NCBI GenBank assembly: GCA_963814955.1
Contig: CAWFEX010000015.1
Coordinates: 496,001 to 560,000, forward strand
Source of the DNA: DATCJA01 sp963814955
GTDB lineage: Bacteria > Acidobacteriota > Vicinamibacteria > Vicinamibacterales > UBA2999
DNA: 64,000 nucleotides
Direction of reading: 5' to 3'
Shown here: piece after piece, positions 17,887 to 26,570 of the stretch
Position numbering within the stretch: the stretch's first letter is position 1
How the letters are laid out: each line of letters begins with the position of its first letter
Position numbers and translations under genes: made by a program
The notes under the pieces: model-generated
Seen by the model: the letters and a program-made list of their open reading frames with translations, nothing else
Database searches by the model: none
Told to the model about the DNA's origin: nothing

Positions 17887-18842
17887 TCCCTCGACTTCGC
17901 CGGTACATGCGCCGTGAGCACCGGCAGCGCGCCTTCGATGTGTGCGCGATTCGGTTCAAGCCACGGAGGCAGGACGAGGCTCTCGCCAAGATGTGCAGGA
18001 TCTTCATCCACCGCGAAGCCAGGGCCGTCGGTCGCGAGCTCGAACAATACGCCGCCGGGCTCCTTGAAATAGACCGACTTGAACCAGAATCGATCGATGA
18101 CCGGCGTCGGACGTCCTCCCGCCGACTCGACGCGCTCACTGACAGCACGCTGATGCCGCTCATCGTCAACCCGCCATGCGAGGTGATGTACGCATCCCAC
18201 GCCCCAGGCACCTCGACGGCTCTCGGGCGCCTCGCGTATGTCCACGATGCCGGCCGCGTCAGCAAAGCCGTAGCGCATCCAGCCGTTCTCCGTCGCCAGA
18301 TGCTCGAACCCGAGAACGCTGGTCAGGAAGTCGGTCGTCGTATGTGCCTCGCGCTCCCAGAGCTGAGCGCCGTACAGCCCCCGAATCTGGCGCTCGACAG
18401 GCACAGGACTTTCCTCCCACGGCGTGAAAAGGCGCGGCCGTGGGTGTGCGCTTTCCACGAGCGCCACCTTCATCCCGTGCGGGTCGATGAGTGGCAATAC
18501 TCTGTCGCCGAAGCGGGCCTCGATGGACCCGAGCGGCGTGCCGTACTTCTCGAGCCTCGACGACCAGTGAGCGAGCGAACCGGCGGGGACTTCCAGCGAC
18601 ACCTCAACCGCCAGCCCATGACCGAGCCGGGGTGGCGCCATCTCGGCCCACGGAAAGAACGTGAGATCGGCGCCCGGATGACCTTCAGCGTCGGCGTAAA
18701 AGAGGTGATACGTTCCCGGATCGTCCTGATTCACCGACTTCTTCACGAGCCGCATACCGAGCACGCCCGCGTAAAAGTCGAGATTCTCCTGAGCCGGCCC
18801 GGCGATGGCCGTGATGTGGTGAAGTCCGTTTACGCGTTGCAT
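17883..18842 (-). CDS. mhqO: Ring-cleaving dioxygenase, glyoxalase/VOC fold, MhqO-like
   Basis: A 319-residue protein with two pairs of VOC modules. Likely metal ligands are His in GLHHITAI at residues 7-9, Glu and His in the second half (GCVHHLAWRV near 218), and Glu in GGVLFELATDGPGF near 265. The family opens catechols and hydroquinones. It overlaps the esterase gene by four bases and the two form an operon that presumably deals with quinone-type electrophiles. No MarR-type MhqR gene is adjacent. Confidence 0.83.
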   Translation of the reverse strand: MQRVNGLHHITAIAGPAQENLDFYAGVLGMRLVKKSVNQDDPGTYHLFYADAEGHPGADLTFFPWAEMAPPRLGHGLAVEVSLEVPAGSLAHWSSRLEKYGTPLGSIEARFGDRVLPLIDPHGMKVALVESAHPRPRLFTPWEESPVPVERQIRGLYGAQLWEREAHTTTDFLTSVLGFEHLATENGWMRYGFADAAGIVDIREAPESRRGAWGVGCVHHLAWRVDDERHQRAVSERVESAGGRPTPVIDRFWFKSVYFKEPGGVLFELATDGPGFAVDEDPAHLGESLVLPPWLEPNRAHIEGALPVLTAHVPAKSRE

Positions 18843-18995
18843 GTTCGCCCTCGAGGCTGGGAATCAGTACCAATCGTAGTGCACGCACGGATGCAAACCG
18901 ATCGCCAGATCAACACCTGTGAGCAAACGCTCGTAGACAGTCACCGCGGCCGGTGGCAGAATGCGCGTTTGACGTAACCTATTAGCGTTATTTTT

Positions 18996-19060
18996 GGCTT
19001 CGGGCTTTGGGCTCTGGGCCCTCACCTTTGACTTTTGACTTTTGACCTTTGACTTTTAAG
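18996..19060. repeat. Mixed heptamer array
   Basis: Four GGCTTCG/GGCTTTG/GGCTCTG-type heptamers are followed directly by four TTTGACT heptamers. The array ends 16 bases before the next start codon and must be in the 5' untranslated region or the promoter of the ABM gene. Confidence 0.75.
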
Positions 19061-19075
19061 TTGAGGATTGCTGTT

Positions 19076-19801
19076 ATGCACATCCGAATGTCGGCTCTTG
19101 CATGGGGAACGTTGGCGGCGTTGCTTATTGGAGGAGGCATCAGCGCTGCAAACGCCCAGGCGGCACCGCAGACCAATCCGCCTCCGCCGGAGGGACCACG
19201 AATCGTTGTCACGTACGTGGATGTCGTGCCCTCCTCCGAAGCCCAGGCCGCCACGCTGCTCAAGGGATATCGCGATGCGGCGCGAAAGGGAGAGGGCAAC
19301 CGGAGCGCGGAAATCTGGCAGCAGAATGGACCGCGCGGCCGCTTCCTCGTTGTCGAGGAATGGCAGGACGAAGCGGCAAGGAAAAAGCACCGCGAGTCGC
19401 CGCATGTGGCGCAGTTTCACGAGAAACTGACACCCATGCGCATCACCGCATACGACGAACGGGTCCACACCGTCTATGCCGTGGGCTCTCGGTCGGCCGC
19501 TCCCGCGGATGCCGTTCTCGTGGCGACGCACGTCGATGTGGTCCCGACCGGGCTGCCTAAAGCCCGCGAGCTGTTGAAGGCGCAGTTCGACGTCAGCGGC
19601 AAGGACACGGGCAGCCTGCGGTTCGACGTGCTGCAGGGCGCCAGGCAGAATCACTTCACCGTGCTCGAGGCGTGGAGGGACGAACGCTCGCGCGAGGCAC
19701 ACGTGTCGGCCGCGCACAGCAAAGGGTATCGTGAAGGTTTACGCGAAACAGCGGTAGACGGCGCGCCGTACGACGAGCGCCTGTATCGCGTATTGCAGTA
19801 G
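19076..19801 (+). CDS. Exported protein with two antibiotic-biosynthesis-monooxygenase (ABM) domains
   Basis: A 241-residue protein with a signal peptide ending ANAQA near residue 28 and two ferredoxin-like ABM domains. The first starts at VVTYVDVVPSSEAQ, the second at VATHVDVVPTGLPK; each contains a VVEEWQDE or VLEAWRDE strand and an HVAQFH or HVSAAHS segment. ABM domains act as cofactor-free oxygenases or degrade reactive organics; an exported tandem version has no assigned role. The start at 19076 is preceded by GAGG. The TAG stop lies in the GTAG of a REP-like hairpin. Confidence 0.75.
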   Translation: MHIRMSALAWGTLAALLIGGGISAANAQAAPQTNPPPPEGPRIVVTYVDVVPSSEAQAATLLKGYRDAARKGEGNRSAEIWQQNGPRGRFLVVEEWQDEAARKKHRESPHVAQFHEKLTPMRITAYDERVHTVYAVGSRSAAPADAVLVATHVDVVPTGLPKARELLKAQFDVSGKDTGSLRFDVLQGARQNHFTVLEAWRDERSREAHVSAAHSKGYREGLRETAVDGAPYDERLYRVLQ

Positions 19802-19802
19802 A

Positions 19803-19866
19803 GCGCACGCTTCAGCGTGCGCGCGCGTGATGCGCGTCGTTCGTAGCGCGCACGCTTTAGCGTGCG
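19803..19866. repeat. Two REP-like hairpins
   Basis: GCGCACGCT-TC-AGCGTGCGC (19803-19822) and CGCGCACGCT-TT-AGCGTGCGCG (19845-19866) in tandem, each preceded by GTAG. They fill the space between two convergent genes and could act as a weak bidirectional terminator, though there is no T tract. Confidence 0.8.
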
Positions 19867-19890
19867 CGTGCGTTCGCGGGTCAGCGGCGC

Positions 19891-20478
19891 TCAGCGCGCC
19901 GCGAGTGCCCTGGCAATCGCGGCGCGTAACTTCGGATCCTCGGGCGTCACGTCGCTTGGAAAGAACGCAACCACGCGTCCCTCCTTGTCGACGACGTACT
20001 TGCTGAAATTCCAGGCGGGCAGGTTCCCCGACTTTCCGAGGAACGAATACACGGCCGACTGCCCCGGCCCGTTCCTCGTGACGACCTTTTCGAACATCGG
20101 AAACGTCACGTCGTACGTGAGCCTGCAGAACTCCGCAATCTGCTGGGCGGTACCGGGTTCCTGTTCGCCGAAATCGTTGCTCGGGAACCCGAGCACGTTG
20201 AACCCCTTGGCCTTCAGTTCGCGATGCAGCTTTTCGAGGCCCGTGTACTGCGGTGTGTAGCCGCAGTAGCTGGCGACATTGACCACGAGATTGACGGTCC
20301 CACGATACTGGGACAGGTCGGCGGGCTTACCGTCAAGGGTTCGGGTTTTCAGGTCGTAGAACGACGTCATGACGGTGCTCGAGGGACTCCGAGGTTGCTG
20401 CGCCGACAGCGGTGCGACAACGAGCGCTGCCCCGATCAGGGCCCAGACACGTTTATTCAGGATTGTCTTCATTCGCAC
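19891..20478 (-). CDS. Glutathione peroxidase-like thiol peroxidase, exported
   Basis: A 195-residue protein with a signal peptide ending LSAQ near residue 27. It has the active-site segment NVASYCGYTPQYTGLE with the peroxidatic Cys at about 73, the GFPSNDFGEQEPG loop, and WNFSKYVVDKEGR. Cys replaces the selenocysteine of animal enzymes. Such bacterial proteins usually take electrons from thioredoxin. Exported to the periplasm, it would reduce lipid or hydrogen peroxide there. Confidence 0.9.
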   Translation of the reverse strand: MRMKTILNKRVWALIGAALVVAPLSAQQPRSPSSTVMTSFYDLKTRTLDGKPADLSQYRGTVNLVVNVASYCGYTPQYTGLEKLHRELKAKGFNVLGFPSNDFGEQEPGTAQQIAEFCRLTYDVTFPMFEKVVTRNGPGQSAVYSFLGKSGNLPAWNFSKYVVDKEGRVVAFFPSDVTPEDPKLRAAIARALAAR

Positions 20479-20521
20479 ACCCCGTCAACACAGGCAGATC
20501 ATACCCCCCCTCATTATGAAT

Positions 20522-20550
20522 TTGACCGTCTTGAAGGGGCTCTGTAGGAT
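20522..20550 (+). promoter_or_regulatory. Putative lactate permease promoter
   Basis: TTGACC (20522-20527), 17-base spacer, TAGGAT (20545-20550). Transcription would start about 10 bases before the permease ATG, leaving almost no leader. Confidence 0.45.
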
Positions 20551-20567
20551 CGCCGCACATTTGACAT

Positions 20568-22211
20568 ATGTGGCCTCAAATCTACGACCCACTCAATAGT
20601 GCGACGCTGTCCACGCTGTGTGCGGCGCTCCCGGTGGTGGTGCTTCTCGGCACGCTGGGCATCTTCCACGTCAAGGCGCACAACGCAGCCCTGCTTGGAC
20701 TGGCCACGTCCCTCGCGATCGCCATATTCATCTTCGGCATGCCGGCAGGCATGGCTGCGGGTGCGGCCGCCTACGGTGCTGCGTACGGGCTCTTTCCGAT
20801 CGGCTGGATCGTGCTCAACGTCATTTTTCTGTATCAGCTGACGAACGATCGAGGTCTGTTCGCGATCCTGCGCACCAGCATTACCACGGTTACCGCCGAC
20901 CGGCGGCTCCAGCTTCTGCTCGTCGCATTCTGCTTCGGTGCGTTCTTCGAGGGCGCGGCAGGCTTCGGAACACCCGTCGCCGTGACCGCAGCCATTCTGA
21001 TTGGACTTGGATTCACCCCGCTGGCCGCTTCGGGACTGTCGCTCATCGCCAACACGGCTCCGGTTGCATTCGGTGCGCTTGGAACGCCGATCATCGCGCT
21101 CGCGAGCGTGACCGGGCTGGAACTGCAGGACCTCAGCGCGATGGTCGGACGCCAACTGCCTTTTTTCTCGGTGATCGTCCCGTTCTGGCTGATCTGGGCG
21201 TTTGCTGGATTCCGCGGCACGATCGCCATCTGGCCCGCGATACTCGTGGCGGGCATCGCGTTTGCGGTGCCGCAGTTTCTCGTCTCCAACTATCACGGAC
21301 CGTGGCTCGTGGATGTGGTGTCCGCCGTGGTGTCGATGGGCGCACTCGCGCTGCTGCTGCGTGTCTGGCATCCACACGATGCGGGCTACGTATCGGCTGA
21401 AATCGGTAATGGCCCCGCACCGGTGGCGACGACACCGGACACGCCATCGGCGCAGGTTATTCAGGCGTGGACACCGTGGATCATCCTGAGCGTCGTGGTG
21501 TTCATGTGGGGACTGCCGCAGGTGAAGGCGGTGCTCGACGGAATTTCGATTGTCAGGATCCCCGTGGCGGGACTGCACAATCTCGTCCTGCGCGTCCCAC
21601 CCGTCGTCGAAGCTCCTACACCCGAAGCCGCGATATTCGCGCTGAACTGGTTGTCAGCCACCGGGTCTGGCATTTTCATCGCGGCAGTCATTGCCGGCTT
21701 CACCATGGGTTATTCGGTGCGTGAACTCCTGGTCATGTACTGGCGCACGCTGCAGCTCGTTCGCTTTTCACTGCTGACGATTGCCGCGATGCTATCGCTC
21801 GGGTACACGACACGCTACTCAGGAGTCGACGCGACCATGGGCCTGGCGTTTGCGCAGACCGGCGTGCTGTATCCGCTGTTCGGGACGATGCTCGGGTGGC
21901 TGGGTGTTGCACTGACAGGATCCGATACCTCGTCGAACGTGCTGTTCGGGAGCCTGCAGCGAATCACGGCGGAGCAGCTTGGACTGAGCCCGACGCTGAT
22001 GGCGGCGGCGAACAGTTCGGGCGGCGTGATGGGCAAAATGATCGACGCACAGTCGATCGTCGTCGCAAGTACGGCCACGCGCTGGTACGGACACGAGGGC
22101 ACGATTCTGCGATACGTGTTCTTCCACAGCGTCGCGCTCGCGGTGCTGGTGGGCCTGCTGGTCATGCTGCAGGCGTACGTGCCGCCGTTTACATCGATGG
22201 TGGTCCCGTAG
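20568..22211 (+). CDS. lldP: L-lactate permease
   Basis: A 547-residue inner-membrane proton symporter of the LctP family with twelve or more hydrophobic segments. Family signatures are FCFGAFFEGAAGFGTPVAVTAA near residue 125 and GSDTSSNVLFGSLQ near 450. It imports lactate or glycolate. An exported FMN-dependent alpha-hydroxyacid dehydrogenase lies 13 kb away at 35.8 kb, a possible metabolic partner. The gene stands alone and ends at a perfect 32-bp palindrome. Confidence 0.93.
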   Translation: MWPQIYDPLNSATLSTLCAALPVVVLLGTLGIFHVKAHNAALLGLATSLAIAIFIFGMPAGMAAGAAAYGAAYGLFPIGWIVLNVIFLYQLTNDRGLFAILRTSITTVTADRRLQLLLVAFCFGAFFEGAAGFGTPVAVTAAILIGLGFTPLAASGLSLIANTAPVAFGALGTPIIALASVTGLELQDLSAMVGRQLPFFSVIVPFWLIWAFAGFRGTIAIWPAILVAGIAFAVPQFLVSNYHGPWLVDVVSAVVSMGALALLLRVWHPHDAGYVSAEIGNGPAPVATTPDTPSAQVIQAWTPWIILSVVVFMWGLPQVKAVLDGISIVRIPVAGLHNLVLRVPPVVEAPTPEAAIFALNWLSATGSGIFIAAVIAGFTMGYSVRELLVMYWRTLQLVRFSLLTIAAMLSLGYTTRYSGVDATMGLAFAQTGVLYPLFGTMLGWLGVALTGSDTSSNVLFGSLQRITAEQLGLSPTLMAAANSSGGVMGKMIDAQSIVVASTATRWYGHEGTILRYVFFHSVALAVLVGLLVMLQAYVPPFTSMVVP

Positions 22212-22243
22212 TGTAGGGGCCGACCTTAAGGTCGGCCCCTACA
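22212..22243. repeat. Perfect 32-bp palindrome between convergent genes
   Basis: TGTAGGGGCCGACCTT followed by its exact complement. It is a long member of the GTAG...CTAC hairpin family. It fills the gap between lldP and the HD-domain gene and supplies the TAG stop codon of the latter. A bidirectional terminator role is plausible. Confidence 0.85.
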
Positions 22244-22841
22244 TCGACTCCGTGGTGCGAAGCACTCCGGACGCGCAGAAGTCGTCCACAATCTTCAGGA
22301 CGAGGGGCCACGCGGCCGGCAGGGCCGACTCGATGGGCGCCATCCGCCGCAGCACCTGCTCACGGTGCAGGTCGTGATCGCGCCAGCTTCCGCCCTGCGC
22401 ACACGCGTTCTGCAGGAGCGGCTGCAGCCGGTCCATGGCGTTGGCAAAACGGGCGTCCGGGGTCTGCTGCGCCTCGAACTCGTCCCACAACGAGCGCACG
22501 CGCGACGCCTGGTCAGGCGGAAGCAGGCCAAAGATGCGCTCGGCCGCCGCCAGCTCCCGCTCTTCCTTCGTCACGAGATCCTGCGCGTCGTAGGCGAAGG
22601 TGTCGCCGGCATCGATCTCGACGAGATCGTGAACGGCGAGCATTTCGAGCACGTGTAACAGGTTGACGTCACCCGCCGAGTGCTCGAGCAGCACGATGGC
22701 GGCCACGATGAGGTGCCAGGAGTGCTCGGCCGAATTTTCCCGTCGCGACGAATCGGCAAGAGGCGTGCGACGGAGGACTTGTTTCAGCTTGTCGGCTTCG
22801 ATGAGAAAAGCCACCTGCTGCTCGAGACGATCGTCGACCAT
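22239..22841 (-). CDS. HD-domain phosphohydrolase (YfbR-like 5'-deoxynucleotidase family)
   Basis: A 200-residue soluble HD_3 family protein. Metal ligands visible are His in ENSAEHSWH near residue 40, the HD pair in MLAVHDLVEIDAGD near 70, and a late Asp in ANAMDRLQPLLQN near 130. Relatives hydrolyse 5'-deoxynucleoside monophosphates. The start MVDDRLEQQ at 22841 fits the family start; sequence further upstream does not look coding. The stop codon is provided by the adjacent palindrome. Confidence 0.8.
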   Translation of the reverse strand: MVDDRLEQQVAFLIEADKLKQVLRRTPLADSSRRENSAEHSWHLIVAAIVLLEHSAGDVNLLHVLEMLAVHDLVEIDAGDTFAYDAQDLVTKEERELAAAERIFGLLPPDQASRVRSLWDEFEAQQTPDARFANAMDRLQPLLQNACAQGGSWRDHDLHREQVLRRMAPIESALPAAWPLVLKIVDDFCASGVLRTTESM

Positions 22842-22960
22842 GCGCGAACCGCAATTATAAGCAGTTACTTCGGACGAGGGTCTCGAACGCTGTCGTCGGC
22901 ACGTGGAAACTTGTCCCGAACGAAGGAGGCCGACGCCTCCTCTCAACTGAAACGGACCGC

Positions 22961-23935
22961 TCAGGCCACCGCCTCGAAGAGCGCCAGCAGAAAACGCCCG
23001 TCGTCATCGATCCACTGCGAGCACAACTCGAACCCGCCCGGCTCGACGAGCGCCCGTACGCCATCCGGCTCGTACTTGTACGAGCTCTCGGTCCAGATCG
23101 ATTCATCCGCCGCGAGCGTGAACGCCAGCGGGCCTCCGCCACCAGGAACGAGAACGTTCTGACGCCGCCGGCTCACGAGGTGCATCTCGATCCTCGACGC
23201 CTCTCGATTCCATCGAACCTCGTGCCTGAACCCGTCGAGATCGAAATTGGCGCCAGCCTCCGCATTGAGGCGCAGCAGCAGATTCCTGTTGAACGCCGCG
23301 GTCACACCGAGGGGATCGTCATACGCGAGTATCAGATCTCGCTCGGGCTTGACGAGATCGATGCCCAGGAGCAGCCAGTCGTGGCGGCGCATCACGCTGC
23401 GAACGAGATCGACGAATGCCGAAGCGGCGGGCGGATCGAAGTTACCGAGGTTCGACCCGAGAAACAAAATGAGACGACGGCCCTGCGGCGGCGGGGCGGG
23501 CAGCTGCATGAGGCCGTCCTCGTAGGTTGCCTGGACCGCGGTGATGTGCCTCACACCTGTGCCGTGCAGCATCTGCGCTGTCCGGTCGAGCGCTTCCTGC
23601 GACACATCGATGAGGCAAATATCCGGCCGGTGCGGCTCCATCGAGCGCATCAGCGCGTCGAGCTTCTGGCCGTTGCCGCATCCCAGTTCCACGACCTCGG
23701 TTGCAGACGTCCGACGACCGACAGCGGCGCCGTGCGAGACGAGGAGACGCATTTCCGCACGCGTGATCTGGTACCACGGCAGCAGGCAGACGCCCTCGAA
23801 GAGCACCGACCCGAGCGCGTCGTAGAGCAGGTGCGACGGAAGCTGTCGAGGAGACTGGGTCAGGTAATAGTGAATCTCTTCGAGGTCTCTGCTGGTGATC
23901 CCATCGGTGGCCTGGGATGGCGCCCCGGCGCTCAT
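22961..23935 (-). CDS. egtD: L-histidine N-alpha-methyltransferase
   Basis: First enzyme of ergothioneine synthesis; methylates histidine three times to hercynine with SAM. The 324-residue protein has the family start (GITSRDLEEIHYYLTQSPRQLPS), the SAM site VVELGCGNGQKL near 85, LFLGSNLGN near 160, and the YDDPLGVTAAFNRNLL substrate segment. Length agrees with known EgtD (about 321). Its ATG overlaps the egtB stop by four bases. Confidence 0.94.
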   Translation of the reverse strand: MSAGAPSQATDGITSRDLEEIHYYLTQSPRQLPSHLLYDALGSVLFEGVCLLPWYQITRAEMRLLVSHGAAVGRRTSATEVVELGCGNGQKLDALMRSMEPHRPDICLIDVSQEALDRTAQMLHGTGVRHITAVQATYEDGLMQLPAPPPQGRRLILFLGSNLGNFDPPAASAFVDLVRSVMRRHDWLLLGIDLVKPERDLILAYDDPLGVTAAFNRNLLLRLNAEAGANFDLDGFRHEVRWNREASRIEMHLVSRRRQNVLVPGGGGPLAFTLAADESIWTESSYKYEPDGVRALVEPGGFELCSQWIDDDGRFLLALFEAVA

Positions 23936-25260
23936 GTTCGTTCCTGCACGCAGCGGAACGCCGCATAGACGTACGGATAATTCGGCCGGAACCAGTTGCG
24001 GAAGCTGCGGCGCAAAAGCTCGCGTGCGGTGGCCGGTGACGCGCCCTTCATCACATAGTGCTGGCCGTCGAAGAAATCGGCGGAGTATTCGGGATACGAC
24101 GGCAGCGGCCTGAAGCCAGGCAGCGGGCCGAAGACCGTCGACGTCCATTCCCACCCGTTGCCCAGGAGGTCGTCGACGCCCCAGGCGCTTCGGCCTGCCG
24201 GATGCTGACCGACCGGATGCGGGTCCCAACCCGCGAAGTCGAAGTGACCGTGGGCCGAATCGGGTGGAGCATCACCCCAAGGATACGCCCGTTGTTTTTC
24301 GGATGGGGTGCCATATGCGGCACGACCGTACTCGGCCTCGGTCGGCAAACGCCGGCCGCGCCACCGCGCGTATGCAGAGGCCTCGCTGTGACTCACATAC
24401 ACGGGCCATGACGCTGGAAGCGGGAGCATCTCGAACATCCCGCGCCACCACCATCGACCGTCATCGCGGATCCAGAAGCGCGGGTGCTCGATCCCCTCGG
24501 TGCGAAGCCAGGTGAAAGCGTCGGGAGTCCACCATCTCGAATCGCGGTACCCGCCGGCCTCGACAAATTCGAGAAACGCCTCGTTGGTGACATCGTAGCG
24601 ATCGATCGCAAACGCCGGCACCTCCTCGTCCACCGCCTCGAACTCGTTGTCCCACCCGAAGGCAATCTCGCCCCTCCTCGCTCCGATAGTCGCGCGGCCG
24701 GCCGGAATCTCGACGATCTCCGCCGGTGGAGGCGCGCCGTTTGTGTCGACCCGAACGCCTTCAGGAGCGCGCTTCTCCGTGTAGGGCAGCTGATGCCACA
24801 TGTACAGCAACGTCTCCTGATGCAGCGCCTCGTGCTCGAGAATGGCGTGCACCGCCTGGCCCCGATCGAGCAGCGGGTGGCCGGGCTGTTCGATCGGCGC
24901 GTTGAGCAGCGCGTCGAGCACGCGGCGGTCCGCTTCGTCCGCGAACGCGCGAACCTCGTCTCGTCCAGGCCATCGCGGTCCTTCCGATGATTCCGCGGCC
25001 TGTTCGGGATCGATGCCGCGGGCGAACAGACGCTCGAGGCCCGCGTCGATTCCTGGCGCGCCCAGCGCGCGTTTGACGAGCGTGTTGAAGCTGAATGCCG
25101 ACAGATGCCCTTCGTAGAACACAATCGGATGCCGCAGCCGGATTGGCCGCGAATAGTAGGCGTCGGGAGTCAGCAAATCGAACAGCTGGCGTGAACGTTC
25201 ACGCGTCCGGACGAAGCGGTCAGCGGCGTTGGTGCGATCGATGGATGAACTGGACGGCAC
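23932..25260 (-). CDS. egtB: Ergothioneine sulfoxide synthase
   Basis: Non-haem iron enzyme that joins hercynine to cysteine or gamma-glutamylcysteine with oxygen. The 442-residue protein has an N-terminal DinB-like bundle with the likely iron ligands His52, His143 and His147 (the last two in LEHEALHQ), and a C-terminal FGE-sulfatase/formylglycine-type domain with GNGWEWTSTVFGPLPGF and FRNWFRPNYPYVYAAFRC. It is the first gene of a two-gene operon with egtD. No egtA, egtC or egtE is present, so the thiol donor and the C-S lyase step cannot be told. Confidence 0.94.
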   Translation of the reverse strand: MPSSSSIDRTNAADRFVRTRERSRQLFDLLTPDAYYSRPIRLRHPIVFYEGHLSAFSFNTLVKRALGAPGIDAGLERLFARGIDPEQAAESSEGPRWPGRDEVRAFADEADRRVLDALLNAPIEQPGHPLLDRGQAVHAILEHEALHQETLLYMWHQLPYTEKRAPEGVRVDTNGAPPPAEIVEIPAGRATIGARRGEIAFGWDNEFEAVDEEVPAFAIDRYDVTNEAFLEFVEAGGYRDSRWWTPDAFTWLRTEGIEHPRFWIRDDGRWWWRGMFEMLPLPASWPVYVSHSEASAYARWRGRRLPTEAEYGRAAYGTPSEKQRAYPWGDAPPDSAHGHFDFAGWDPHPVGQHPAGRSAWGVDDLLGNGWEWTSTVFGPLPGFRPLPSYPEYSADFFDGQHYVMKGASPATARELLRRSFRNWFRPNYPYVYAAFRCVQERT

Positions 25261-25377
25261 TCACCGTCTACTCTTGCACAACCTGCTCCACTACGGCTGG
25301 GTCGCGATGGATGGAATGGAAGGGCGAAGGAAGCCGTCGAGCTCGACCGGTATCACCTGCCGACTACCCACTATGAG

Positions 25378-26361
25378 CTAGAAGGTCGCCAGCACGTTGA
25401 TCGGGCCGCCAGTTCCACCCGTCACCGGTATTGGTGCAACCGACAGCATGAACTCCCACCGGCGGAGCTTCGCAGCCGTCTGGGCGGCAGCCTCGAGGTC
25501 GAGCGCATCGAGAATGGGCGCGCCGAGACCGGCGATGATGAAGTGGTGGAGCGGTTCGAAGAGGCCATCGAACCGCGCCGGTGTGACATCGGTGGCGGCG
25601 TCGCTGCCAACGATGGCAACGTCGCGCTGCTTGAGCCACCGCGCGACGGACACATGGAACCCGGCGACGGGCCCGGGCAGGCGCCACGGTCCAAGCTTCG
25701 CGCGCCTTGCCCAGCGGCCGGTATAGAGGATGACGGCATCACCCGAAGTGACCTTCACTCCGGCCTTCTGCTCCCACGCTTCGATGTCCCGTGTGTAAAC
25801 GGCGTCGCCCGGTTCAAGGTAGGGAACCCCGCGCAGCCGCGGAATGTCGATCAGGATGCCCCTGGTGATGACTCCGTTCTTCAGCACCTCGATGCCGAGC
25901 TTCCCGCATCCTTTGGCTGTATTGACGCTGGTCGGGACGCCATTGTAGAGGCGGCCGTTGTATTCGAAGTGGCACAACGCATCGATGTGGCTGGTGACGT
26001 ACCCGTGATAACTGAAATGAATCGCGTCGCTCATCAGATCGGGTCCCATCTGCAGCGCGAACGTCTGGGACGGGTTGTCGGGCAAACCCGACTCCGCGAT
26101 CGGGTTGTGCGCCAGCGAGACCGACACGCCCTCTTTGGCGAGGCTGGCCGCCTGCCGGACTTTCGCCGGCGTTACGAGATTGATGGTGCCGAGCTGATCG
26201 TCGCTTCCCCAGCGCCCCCAATTGGAAAGTTCGGTGAACATCTTTTCGAACTCTTCCAGGTTTCTGGGTGGAGGTTCTGCGGACACCTGGCTCTGAACGG
26301 AGGCCGCCGACCAGACGAGCGCCGCTGCGAGAAAGCCCGCCATCGCCGCAAATTTGCGCAT
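25378..26361 (-). CDS. Exported cyclase-family protein (kynurenine formamidase-like fold)
   Basis: A 327-residue protein with a signal peptide (residues 1-25, ending VQSQ) and a cyclase-type (PF04199) domain. The metal-binding segment is HIDALCHFEYNGRLYNG near residue 130, with GCGKLGIE and VGSDAATDV later. Family members are metal-dependent amidohydrolases or dehydratases. The natural substrate is not known, and export makes true kynurenine formamidase unlikely. It is transcribed alone toward egtB. Confidence 0.82.
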   Translation of the reverse strand: MRKFAAMAGFLAAALVWSAASVQSQVSAEPPPRNLEEFEKMFTELSNWGRWGSDDQLGTINLVTPAKVRQAASLAKEGVSVSLAHNPIAESGLPDNPSQTFALQMGPDLMSDAIHFSYHGYVTSHIDALCHFEYNGRLYNGVPTSVNTAKGCGKLGIEVLKNGVITRGILIDIPRLRGVPYLEPGDAVYTRDIEAWEQKAGVKVTSGDAVILYTGRWARRAKLGPWRLPGPVAGFHVSVARWLKQRDVAIVGSDAATDVTPARFDGLFEPLHHFIIAGLGAPILDALDLEAAAQTAAKLRRWEFMLSVAPIPVTGGTGGPINVLATF

Positions 26362-26570
26362 AATTCAGCCTGTTTTGTGTCGATTCGATGCCCGAAGACC
26401 GACGCCAATGAGGCTGGAGAGCCTAACATGAGTAGCCGATAGTCGTGTCAAGGGAATCAAGGTCTCGAGACACTCTTTCCTCGGCATTTTTCGAGGCAGG
26501 CCGGTTCATCCAGCCGCTCCGAGCGTCCGGGCTTGGGGGATATCATTGTCGTTCCCAGAGGTGGGCAAGC

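Noticed and set aside
20514..21578. Minus-strand reading frame of 354 codons over lldP
   Set aside because: Composition is a run of Arg, Asp and His without domains; it is the complement of the permease gene.
25242..25382. Plus-strand frame MDELDGTHRLLLHNLLHYGWVAMDG in the egtB/cyclase spacer
   Set aside because: Overlaps the egtB start and the cyclase stop, has no ribosome site and changes frame halfway; probably chance, though LLHNLLHYGWVAMDG is protein-like.
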